From NCBI GenBank assembly GCA_022572185.1, contig JACZWL010000007.1, positions 24,379 to 88,378 on the forward strand: 64,000 nt of DNA. Direction: 5' to 3'. Below the pieces are notes generated by a model that saw nothing but the letters and a program-made list of their open reading frames with translations, was not told the DNA's origin and searched no databases. Positions 26,874 through 34,260 of the stretch are shown here, in pieces (the first letter of the stretch is position 1; each line of letters starts with the position of its first letter). Position numbers and translations under genes: made by a program. This DNA comes from Pseudomonadota bacterium. GTDB taxonomy: Bacteria > Pseudomonadota > Gammaproteobacteria > Steroidobacterales > Woeseiaceae.

Positions 26874-27107
26874 ATGATCAGCATGAGGACTATTGAGGAA
26901 CTTCATAGTCAAAATCACACCCTTGCGCTCTACTGCCTGTCCTGCAATCGCTGGGGCGTAGCCGACCTGGCTCGGCTGATTCAAAATGGCAAAGGCGACA
27001 AACCAGTGACTGAGGCGCGATTCAGGTGCCGGGATTGCGGGGAGATTGTGGAAAAGCAGGTAAGGCCGCCGGTGCCATCATTGGGTGAAGCGGTGGCTTA
27101 TATTTAG
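26874..27107 (+). CDS. Small zinc-ribbon protein
   Basis: A 77-residue protein with two Cys pairs (YCLSCNRWG and FRCRDCGEIV) spaced as a zinc ribbon, with a hydrophobic N-terminal half. Such proteins are often hypothetical. It lies next to the AT-rich membrane gene, divergent from it. Confidence 0.6.
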   Translation: MISMRTIEELHSQNHTLALYCLSCNRWGVADLARLIQNGKGDKPVTEARFRCRDCGEIVEKQVRPPVPSLGEAVAYI

Positions 27108-27185
27108 CTTGTCACTCTGCTACGAAAACAAAAGCAAAAGGTCTGCTTTACCGAGGTGATCTCAGTTGATCGACGCAACACGGCG

Positions 27186-28184
27186 CTATCCCGCCCCCGT
27201 CAGGCCGACAAAGGTCCCGCCATTGCGTTCACACAGGACTCTCATGAGCGCGGCAAACTTTTGCGATTCGTTCGGAACGCGTCCACCACCAAATTGGAAC
27301 AGCGGAAAACCGACAGCGTGAATCCTGACCATCTGGCTGCCATCCGGCTGTATTTTATTTTTTTGTGCGATGACTCTGACGACCGATTCCACAGATTTGC
27401 CACCGTAATCGTCTCCGAACACGTAGATGCTGATTTTCTTGTCGCGAGACCAGAATGTGTCGATCGCATATATAATGCCATCGACCGGGTTACTGTCGCT
27501 GAATGGCGCCCATGTACGCATGGTATTCATGATTGCCTGGCGCCGCCCGGGTGTGTCGGGTATCCATTTTCCCGCGTATTGCTCGAACATGTACTTGCCG
27601 TTGTCGTTCATGATCTGTATGCCCTTGACTTCGGGATAGACTTCGAGCGTCTCGGTCAACTTTCTCTGCACGCGCCTCCAGTTATACTGCTGCATGCTGC
27701 CGGATGTGTCGATCACGAAAATGATGTACTCACTGTCGACAGGAATCCCGGCCACCGCGCCGTCGTCCGGGCGTCTGTAATAGGGCTGGAGTTGCATCAT
27801 TTCTTCGCTAAGTGTTTGCCGCGCAGCGAGGAGGTCGCCTTCGTCGATCACGGCCTCTGCGGAATCGTCGATCGTGACAGCGTACTGGCCCTGCACCGTA
27901 TCCAACTCACCTTGCAACCGCGCGAGCGTCATCTTGGTATTTGATGTCTGTTCACGAACCGAAACGAGATCGCGGTTAAGCACTGCCGCTTGCCCGCGAA
28001 TATCGAACAGCTCCTGCTCCAGCAATGCAATTAACGCTTCGAGGTCCACCTGTGTTTTCTCAATGATCGCGGGCTCATAGATTTTGCTGAGTACCAGCAA
28101 CAGGATAACGGCGCCGAACCCGCAAGAGATGACGTCGAGGAAAGACAGGTTGAATGCCTCCATATTTCTGCGGCGCCTGGTCAC
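27186..28184 (-). CDS. TolR-like membrane-anchored von Willebrand A protein (2 of 2)
   Basis: A 332-residue protein with one N-terminal membrane span (LSFLDVISCGFGAVILLLVL) that carries an Asp just before the span, as in ExbD/TolR; a coiled coil at about 45-105; and a periplasmic vWA domain from about 145. The MIDAS motif DTSGSM is intact in IIFVIDTSGSMQQ. It is the last gene of the nine-gene cluster, and its GTG overlaps the previous stop by four bases (GTGA). By analogy with ExbB-ExbD, it would form a channel complex with the TolQ-like protein three genes upstream. Confidence 0.85.
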   Translation of the reverse strand: MTRRRRNMEAFNLSFLDVISCGFGAVILLLVLSKIYEPAIIEKTQVDLEALIALLEQELFDIRGQAAVLNRDLVSVREQTSNTKMTLARLQGELDTVQGQYAVTIDDSAEAVIDEGDLLAARQTLSEEMMQLQPYYRRPDDGAVAGIPVDSEYIIFVIDTSGSMQQYNWRRVQRKLTETLEVYPEVKGIQIMNDNGKYMFEQYAGKWIPDTPGRRQAIMNTMRTWAPFSDSNPVDGIIYAIDTFWSRDKKISIYVFGDDYGGKSVESVVRVIAQKNKIQPDGSQMVRIHAVGFPLFQFGGGRVPNESQKFAALMRVLCERNGGTFVGLTGAG

Positions 28185-29278
28185 GGCCAGTCCCTGCTGA
28201 CGCTGACGAAGGATCCGCTGGTCGAGTTAGCGAGCGCCCAGTATGCGACTGCCGCGTCGTAATCGCCTTCCAGCGCATACAACAAGATATTGACAGGCAC
28301 GCCGCTCGGTATCTCACGAACCGCCTGAGAATGCAGCGCATACCGCTCTCTGCCGGATATCGTCCTGCGACTGGTGGTGGCGTCCCGCATCGTCGGCAAG
28401 CCATCGGTCAGCAGAATCACGTTGTCGGGCCGTGGCGTTAGCTGCCTGATGACCCGATAGGCTGCATGCATGTTTGTGCCGTTCTGCGGTGGGGCCCGAC
28501 GCAACGCCCTGATTGCCGCGTCGATCTGATTGCCGTCGCCTACGTCCAACCAGACGCCATCGCTGCCTTTTACAGCCGGTTTCGCCTCAGTGTTGAAAAG
28601 GTAAATCTGGAATTTGGCCTTCGTGGATAGCTGTGTGGCCAGCCAGTCGACGCTGGCGACGACCTGCCGCCACTTGACGGCGCGAAGCTTGTCCCTGTCA
28701 GCCATGTTCCGGCGTCGAAGTATGTTGACGATTTTGCTGTCCAGCATGCTTGCCGAGTTGTCGACGAGGATGAGCACACGATCACCACCGACTTTAAGTC
28801 CGGTCAGGTATTGCCGGTCGCCGACCCCCTTGAACGCTCTGACTCTGGTGCCTTCGGCATCCTCTTCCTTGGCCAGCGCCAGTAGCCGTTTCTTTTCCTT
28901 TTCGAGCGACTCTATGTCCGACTGCAGTTTCTCGATTCGCTCAATCTTTGCCAACGTGTCCTTGTCGTAAGTCGACAGCTCGGCTTTCAGCTCTTCGAGC
29001 AGGGCGATGATTTGCGCAATCTGTCCTTCCGCCCGCACTCTCTCGTCGTCGAGCTTCTCCTTCGTGTTTCTGGCAAGCACGAGATTCTTGCGCCCTTCGA
29101 GCACTTCGTATTCGAGCCTGTTCGTTTCGCCCATGAGCTCGCTGGTTTCGGTGTCGGCACTGTCCCTGACCTGGGCATTGATGATCATAAAAAACAGGAT
29201 GACGGCGCCGAGCCCACAACTCATAACGTCGAGGAACGACATGCCGATTATTTGCACTTCTCGTCTTTTACGCGCCAT
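28181..29278 (-). CDS. TolR-like membrane-anchored von Willebrand A protein (1 of 2)
   Basis: A 365-residue paralogue-like neighbour of the next gene: basic start, span IGMSFLDVMSCGLGAVILFF with the same SFLDV-SCG motif, then a long coiled coil (about 45-150) and a vWA domain from about 165. MIDAS residues are visible in VLILVDNSASML, the Thr in NGTNMHAAY and the Asp in LLTDGLPT. It overlaps the 3' end of the actin-like gene by 11 bases. Both vWA proteins should display the ligand-binding domain in the periplasm. Confidence 0.85.
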   Translation of the reverse strand: MARKRREVQIIGMSFLDVMSCGLGAVILFFMIINAQVRDSADTETSELMGETNRLEYEVLEGRKNLVLARNTKEKLDDERVRAEGQIAQIIALLEELKAELSTYDKDTLAKIERIEKLQSDIESLEKEKKRLLALAKEEDAEGTRVRAFKGVGDRQYLTGLKVGGDRVLILVDNSASMLDSKIVNILRRRNMADRDKLRAVKWRQVVASVDWLATQLSTKAKFQIYLFNTEAKPAVKGSDGVWLDVGDGNQIDAAIRALRRAPPQNGTNMHAAYRVIRQLTPRPDNVILLTDGLPTMRDATTSRRTISGRERYALHSQAVREIPSGVPVNILLYALEGDYDAAVAYWALANSTSGSFVSVSRDWP

Positions 29279-30638
29279 GAGACTCGTCCGTAGCGATCAG
29301 CTGCAGCTCATGACCGGGCGAGCCCAGCCGGAGTATGTCACCCACCTGCAATACCGCAGACCCATCAATCCGGTGGCCATTGAGGAACGTCCCGTAACGG
29401 CTGTGGTCCTCCAAAACGCACTGACCGTTCTGACTTCGGACCGAGCAATGCCTCCTTGAAACACCCGGCATCTCGGCCGGCAGCGGTATCGTGCGTTCGC
29501 CCTCTGCGATCTTGGTCCCGAGTACCAGCGGCAAATCTTCGATCCTGTAGGCCATGTGATCAAACAGCAGATGTGTCGGCCGCGCCGAGTGCGCTTGTTC
29601 TGCCTGTTCAGACCTGACTTCGACAGCCGCCTGGTCCCAGGGCAGTTGCCGGATCAGGCTGATACCATCGGCAGAGCCTGACTGATCATGACAGCGCGCC
29701 AGTGCGCCGCGTGCCGTGGCGCCGGGCTCCAGCAGAAAAACTGCGCCGCCGACCCGCGCTTTGAGCATATCCGCCAGGCCCGGCAAGCTTGCCACTCGAT
29801 CCGACAACTGAATCGCCGGCGTATCTTCTGCGCGGTACAAAGCCCGTAACTTGCTCGCGATGCTTTGATATATCGGCGCAGCAGCACCAATCAATTCTAA
29901 TGATTCGATCTCGGCTTCATGACTTAATTGCCCGTACTCCAGGTCAAGCTTCACGGTCTCATTCGAACAGGCGGCCGTCAGCCAGCCAGCGAGCCGGTTT
30001 AGGAGCACTTGCTCGGTCTGGGCCGTATGCAACGGGTCGAAACGGGACTGCTGCACGAAGGCTTCCGCGATTATTCTGATCCACACATCGTAAAGCGCGT
30101 AAATGCCACAGGAATCCAGGATCTCGACACGATCGATCTGGGTCCGCCCGGGTTGCGCAAGACGCGTAAGACTCGTCGAATGCAGGCTCATATCGATGTG
30201 AACCGGGACTGCGTTTTTGTACTCGCGGCGCGTCGCCGCAACGGCCGAATCCACCATTGCGATAACAGGCAGTTTGATTTCCGACGCGATGCCAAGCAGC
30301 AGGCCGAGATTGTTCGTGCTCATATATGGCGGCACGGCAACGATGAGGTCCTTGTGTGTGGCTGCCAGCGGGCGCCACATCTGCTCGAGTTGACGGCTTG
30401 CCAGATCCGCAGCGCTCAGGTGCCGAAATCGCTGATCGGCAAGCGGTGTCGTTACCAGGTTAGACCAGTAGTTGTGCTGAATTCTTCGCGGCTTTATCCT
30501 GGCTGCCGCATATGCCTCATTGCCCGTCGTAAGCCGATCGTCGTCGAGCAATGCGAAGCCGGGCTCGCGATATAAGATTCGCTTTGAGTCGAGTGCCGTT
30601 ATTCCGGCATCGTTTATGTGTGCAGCAACAACACTCAA
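29268..30638 (-). CDS. Actin/Hsp70-like ATPase with C-terminal FHA domain
   Basis: A 456-residue protein. The N-terminal 330 residues follow the actin/Hsp70 layout (DSKRILYREPGFALLDDD, VAVPPYMSTNNLGLLLGIA, IAMVDSAVAATRR, GAVFLLEPGATARGAL) without a strong phosphate-1 signature, so ATPase activity is not certain. Residues 360-450 are an FHA domain: LVLGTKIAEGERTI, GVSRRHCSVRSQNG, and YGTFLNGHRI, with the phosphothreonine-binding Arg, Ser-His and Asn in place. It should bind a phosphorylated partner, probably a target of the cluster's kinases. TTG start at 30638. Confidence 0.82.
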   Translation of the reverse strand: MSVVAAHINDAGITALDSKRILYREPGFALLDDDRLTTGNEAYAAARIKPRRIQHNYWSNLVTTPLADQRFRHLSAADLASRQLEQMWRPLAATHKDLIVAVPPYMSTNNLGLLLGIASEIKLPVIAMVDSAVAATRREYKNAVPVHIDMSLHSTSLTRLAQPGRTQIDRVEILDSCGIYALYDVWIRIIAEAFVQQSRFDPLHTAQTEQVLLNRLAGWLTAACSNETVKLDLEYGQLSHEAEIESLELIGAAAPIYQSIASKLRALYRAEDTPAIQLSDRVASLPGLADMLKARVGGAVFLLEPGATARGALARCHDQSGSADGISLIRQLPWDQAAVEVRSEQAEQAHSARPTHLLFDHMAYRIEDLPLVLGTKIAEGERTIPLPAEMPGVSRRHCSVRSQNGQCVLEDHSRYGTFLNGHRIDGSAVLQVGDILRLGSPGHELQLIATDESHGA

Positions 30639-30657
30639 ACTTAAAATCCTGGCTGGC

Positions 30658-31458
30658 TCAATCCGCTTTCATATGGCGAATCAGCTTGTCGTCACAATAA
30701 TTCTCGCTGTCGAAAACCAGATTGTCCTCCAGCAGTTGTAGCTGATGTACAAGAAACATCAGGAAAATACTGATCAGCAGCGCGATGAACGTAGAGTTGA
30801 ACGCGATGCCAAGACTCAGGGTCACGCCGGCGATGTCGCCGTGCACCGCCTTGTCGGCCTGCGCGAGCGCCTCACCAATACCTCGAACCGTTCCGATGAA
30901 CCCGATCGAGGGAATTGCCCAGGTGATATATCGGATCATTGACAGTTCGGACTCCAGCTTCTCCGCCTCTGATTCGCAAATCGTGTGCGTGCTGGTGGAG
31001 ACATCCTGAATGTTCCTCGTCGAACCAAAACGATGCAGTGCATTGAGCAAGGCACGCGGCAGCAACATCTGTCGATTTTCCTCGGGCAGCGCCTCTACCT
31101 GCCGCGCAAACTCGCGCGTGTCTTCGGGTAATATTCGCATCCCCTCGGCAACAGGGACCAGATTGATGTCGAGAAGTTTTCGTTCGTTGAGAATACTGAC
31201 CGTCTTGTAACCCATGATGGCCAATGCCCAGAACATCAGGATGAAACAGGACTCCTGCTCGAGGTCCTTGATCAGCACCCAGGTCGATCGTGCCCGGACA
31301 TAGTCCGGATCTGCCGCGGCAGCCTCGGCTTGTTCCTCGATAACCTGTGCTGCGTTCGGACGAACGACCGAAACATAGAACGCATGCACGATGATGATCG
31401 AGATAATCAATGCGAAGAGCTGAAAAATAAACTCTACCGGGAGGGTTTTTTTCTTCAT
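30658..31458 (-). CDS. TolQ/ExbB/MotA-type proton-channel protein
   Basis: A 266-residue inner membrane protein with hydrophobic segments near residues 8-30, 65-85, 170-192 and 215-240. The last two carry the family signature: IPSIGFIGTVRGIGEALAQA and SLGIAFNSTFIALLISIFL. ATG 31458 (MKKKTLP) is preferred; a TTG at 31485 lies within a 17-bp tandem duplication. In TolQR/ExbBD systems this subunit pairs with a single-span TolR/ExbD protein; the two vWA proteins downstream have that form. Confidence 0.88.
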   Translation of the reverse strand: MKKKTLPVEFIFQLFALIISIIIVHAFYVSVVRPNAAQVIEEQAEAAAADPDYVRARSTWVLIKDLEQESCFILMFWALAIMGYKTVSILNERKLLDINLVPVAEGMRILPEDTREFARQVEALPEENRQMLLPRALLNALHRFGSTRNIQDVSTSTHTICESEAEKLESELSMIRYITWAIPSIGFIGTVRGIGEALAQADKAVHGDIAGVTLSLGIAFNSTFIALLISIFLMFLVHQLQLLEDNLVFDSENYCDDKLIRHMKAD

Positions 31459-31473
31459 AAAACGAAACTCATC

Positions 31474-31507
31474 ATTCGATGACAATTACGATTCGATGAC
31501 AATTACG
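31474..31507. repeat. 17-bp perfect tandem duplication
   Basis: ATTCGATGACAATTACG occurs twice in a row, 31474-31490 and 31491-31507, just before the ATG of the TolQ-like gene on the minus strand. It alters the spacing between this gene and the small acidic gene upstream. Confidence 0.9.
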
Positions 31508-31509
31508 GA

Positions 31510-31740
31510 TCAGATATCGACGGGAAAGGCCAGGGACTGATCGGCAGACACCTCCTGGCTCGGTGTGAAGTCGTCTTCGTCTTCCTGCCCGTATCCCTGT
31601 TCGTCGAGATCCGAATCGTCCTCTTCCTCGGCTACCTCGGCTACCTCGGCCTCTGTATCGCTGGATTCCTGAGAATCCTGCGCCCAGGAAACCGATACCA
31701 GAAATAACGCCAGGAGCAAGGTAATCAGGTGTTTCATCAT
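31510..31740 (-). CDS. Small acidic secreted protein
   Basis: A 76-residue product with a signal peptide (KHLITLLLALFLVSVSWAQ) followed by about 55 residues dominated by Glu, Asp and Ser (EVAEEEDDSDLDEQ). No domain is recognised. It may be a periplasmic, cation-binding linker or inhibitor; this is a guess. Placed between the SUMF1 and TolQ-like genes, in the same orientation. Confidence 0.7.
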   Translation of the reverse strand: MMKHLITLLLALFLVSVSWAQDSQESSDTEAEVAEVAEEEDDSDLDEQGYGQEDEDDFTPSQEVSADQSLAFPVDI

Positions 31741-31833
31741 GTCATGCCCATCCGCACAATCTCAGAATATCTTTGACCACTGCAATCGAATATTGTCTCA
31801 TGAAATTTCACTGAACGTTGCTTGCGTGACCTT

Positions 31834-34260
31834 TCACTCAACGTTTCTGGCGATTCGGAATCCGACGTCCGTGCGTGGCTCCGTGCCGAAATCGCGATAA
31901 CTCAGTCGCAGCTCCATAATGCCGGCGTGGCGCCAGCTCGAGCCACGGATAACATGGTGTGTACCCCGGTCGGGACCCGCAGGATCGACGACGGCCTGAG
32001 TCTGGCCAGGCGTAGGCACCGAGTAAATATCGTTCACCCATTCGGCCACATTGCCGCCTCCGTCATGAATACCGAGCGCATTTGCCGGAAATGTGCCAAC
32101 GGCCGCCGTGGACGCATAACCGTCGTCGTAGCGCGGTAGAATTGTTGGCACGAGTCCGACAGCAGATTGGTCGGCATAATTCCCCGCCTCGCCCCGCGGA
32201 GGGAGCTTTTCTCCCCAGGAGAACCTGGATGCCTTGGCGCTGCCCTGATAGCGAATCGCCCAGGCCCACTCCGCCTCGCTGGGCAATCGGTAGCCGTTCG
32301 GAACCGGTTGGATCGGCACCCATTTGTCGAATTTCAGTTCGTAGGCCGGCGCCAATCCTTCTTTCGCGCTCAGCCAGTTGCAATATTCAACGGCGTCCTC
32401 CCAGGTCACGTTTGCGACCGGATTGTTGTCACCGGCCAGAGACGCATGAACGTCAGCGCCAGAATCGTGTCCTTTCCTGAACTTAGCAAATTCCTTGTTG
32501 CTCACTTCCTTTGCGCCGATAAAAAACGGCCTGGTCAGGGTCACGGGGACAAGCACTTCATTGGCGCGCCTGCCCTGCTCGCTCCGCGAGGCGCCCATAG
32601 TAAAACTGCCGGGTTCGACGCGCCGCAAAATCTGGCTCTCGGACGTCGTGATCGTCAGCGCAATCGACGCCTGGCGGATCTCCTCTTTGGAGCGAAGCCG
32701 TACCTGAACCGTTTGCGGATAGCCCGGGCGCGGCGTAATGCTGCGACTAAAGGACTCATAGCCTTCACTACGGACTTCGAGACGATGCGGGGCGGAGCTG
32801 AGATTCAGCGTTACCGTTCCGGTACCGCGCGCGCGCCCGTCAATATAAACCGTGGCGGCGGACGGATATGCACGCACGGTCACTCTGCCGGTGCGTGCCG
32901 TCAGGTCCACGGTGATTTCTTCCCTGGCGGCGGAGCCGAGACGAATCCTGCGCGTCGCCGACCCGTAACCGGCCTTGGACATGCCGATTTCATAATTAAT
33001 GTCCGGAGAGAGCGAGAGATTGACCGGCGACTGCCCCCGGTAGCGGCCGTTGACGGTCACGTTGGCGGCGCGGGGTATCGTGTTGACCAGCAGCCGGGCG
33101 TTGGCGGGCTCGAGCTGGATAGTCGGAATGAGCTGATCGACGTTGGGTGCTGCGGTAATCGTGCCGTCCCACGCCTTGTAGCCGTCGAGGATGATGCTGA
33201 GGTCATGCGTCCCTTCGAGCAGCTCGAGAAGCATCGGTGTCAGCCCCAGCTTTTGTTCGCCTTCATAAATGGTGGCGCCGGACGGTTCTGTTGATACATC
33301 GACATTTGCCCAGCGCGGGACGAGCTGAACGCGTACTTCTTCCTGGCGGCCGAGGCCGGGGATCTCGAACACATCGGAAAACGGCAGGAACCGATCGGCG
33401 CTGACTGTGACCGAGTGCACACCGGGTTGCAGCTCGACAGGGCCGTAAGGCGCCTGGCCGACGATACCTTCATCGATCGTAACGATCGCATCGACGACCG
33501 GATCGGTCATGACCGTGAGTTGTCCCGGCAACTTTCGTAGGACCAGTTCGAACGTCTGGCTCTGCGCATCACTGACCGTCAGACTCAGGCTGAGATCATA
33601 ATAGCCGTCTTTCTTGACGTGCACGGTATAACTCCCCGTGCGCATAAGAAAACGATTGCCCAAGGGAAGCCGAAACCAGCCACCGGTAATCTCGAAGTCA
33701 TCAGGCGCACCGGGCTGAATGGTAAATTGAACGGACCTCGCACTGAATAGAAGGTAGGACGCGATCACCAGCGCCGCCAGCACGCCGCCAATGATTGCCT
33801 GCCAGTGATGTTTTCGTGGCTCAATTGTCCGGGCGGCAATATCGGATGCACGCTTGAATGCCGCCGGCGCAATCGCTTCCTCTTCAAGCTCGCCGGCCGT
33901 GCCCGGCAGCTCCGGCGGCTTGGTCACATAGGCGCTGTCTTCGAGTTGAATCTGAAGACGTAACGCCCCGTGCTGCTCTCCGATCTCGATGCGGCTGCCA
34001 AAGAACTCCAATGTATCGCCGGCAGTCAGCCGTCTGCTTGTAGTCAACGGCGCGCCGTTCAGCTGCAGTGCGCCGTCCCCGCCAACGGGTTGCACGAAGG
34101 GCGCATCGTCAAGTATGTCGAGCAACGCGACGGGACCGCCACCGGGCCCCGGCAACCGAAGTTCACATTCAATGCCGGTGCCGAGGCGCAGTGGCAGACG
34201 CTCAATGTCTATTCGCCGTTCACCTTCTGCATCGAGAATTACTACGGCGTCAAAACTCAA
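31834..34260 (-). CDS. FHA-like / transmembrane / PEGA-repeat / SUMF1 (formylglycine-enzyme-like) protein
   Basis: An 808-residue protein. Residues 1-100 look like a degenerate FHA domain (RLPLRLGTGIECELRLPG, LNGAPLTTSRRL). One membrane span lies at about 155-174. The periplasmic part holds four PEGA-like beta repeats at about 250-530 (examples VDVSTEPSGATIYEGEQKLG and VTVRAYPSAATVYIDGRARG). The C-terminal 250 residues form a SUMF1/FGE-sulfatase domain (VEPGSFTMGASRSEQG, YRLPSEAEWAWAIRY, HHVIRGSSWRHAG). I see no Cys pair in the catalytic region, so it is probably a binding module. TTG 34260 is chosen because GAGGAA precedes it; it overlaps the kinase stop codon. Confidence 0.85.
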   Translation of the reverse strand: MSFDAVVILDAEGERRIDIERLPLRLGTGIECELRLPGPGGGPVALLDILDDAPFVQPVGGDGALQLNGAPLTTSRRLTAGDTLEFFGSRIEIGEQHGALRLQIQLEDSAYVTKPPELPGTAGELEEEAIAPAAFKRASDIAARTIEPRKHHWQAIIGGVLAALVIASYLLFSARSVQFTIQPGAPDDFEITGGWFRLPLGNRFLMRTGSYTVHVKKDGYYDLSLSLTVSDAQSQTFELVLRKLPGQLTVMTDPVVDAIVTIDEGIVGQAPYGPVELQPGVHSVTVSADRFLPFSDVFEIPGLGRQEEVRVQLVPRWANVDVSTEPSGATIYEGEQKLGLTPMLLELLEGTHDLSIILDGYKAWDGTITAAPNVDQLIPTIQLEPANARLLVNTIPRAANVTVNGRYRGQSPVNLSLSPDINYEIGMSKAGYGSATRRIRLGSAAREEITVDLTARTGRVTVRAYPSAATVYIDGRARGTGTVTLNLSSAPHRLEVRSEGYESFSRSITPRPGYPQTVQVRLRSKEEIRQASIALTITTSESQILRRVEPGSFTMGASRSEQGRRANEVLVPVTLTRPFFIGAKEVSNKEFAKFRKGHDSGADVHASLAGDNNPVANVTWEDAVEYCNWLSAKEGLAPAYELKFDKWVPIQPVPNGYRLPSEAEWAWAIRYQGSAKASRFSWGEKLPPRGEAGNYADQSAVGLVPTILPRYDDGYASTAAVGTFPANALGIHDGGGNVAEWVNDIYSVPTPGQTQAVVDPAGPDRGTHHVIRGSSWRHAGIMELRLSYRDFGTEPRTDVGFRIARNVE

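Noticed and set aside
32167..33294. 375-codon plus-strand frame opposite the PEGA/SUMF1 gene
   Set aside because: Arg/Gly-rich antisense frame with no recognisable domain; the minus-strand gene is well supported.
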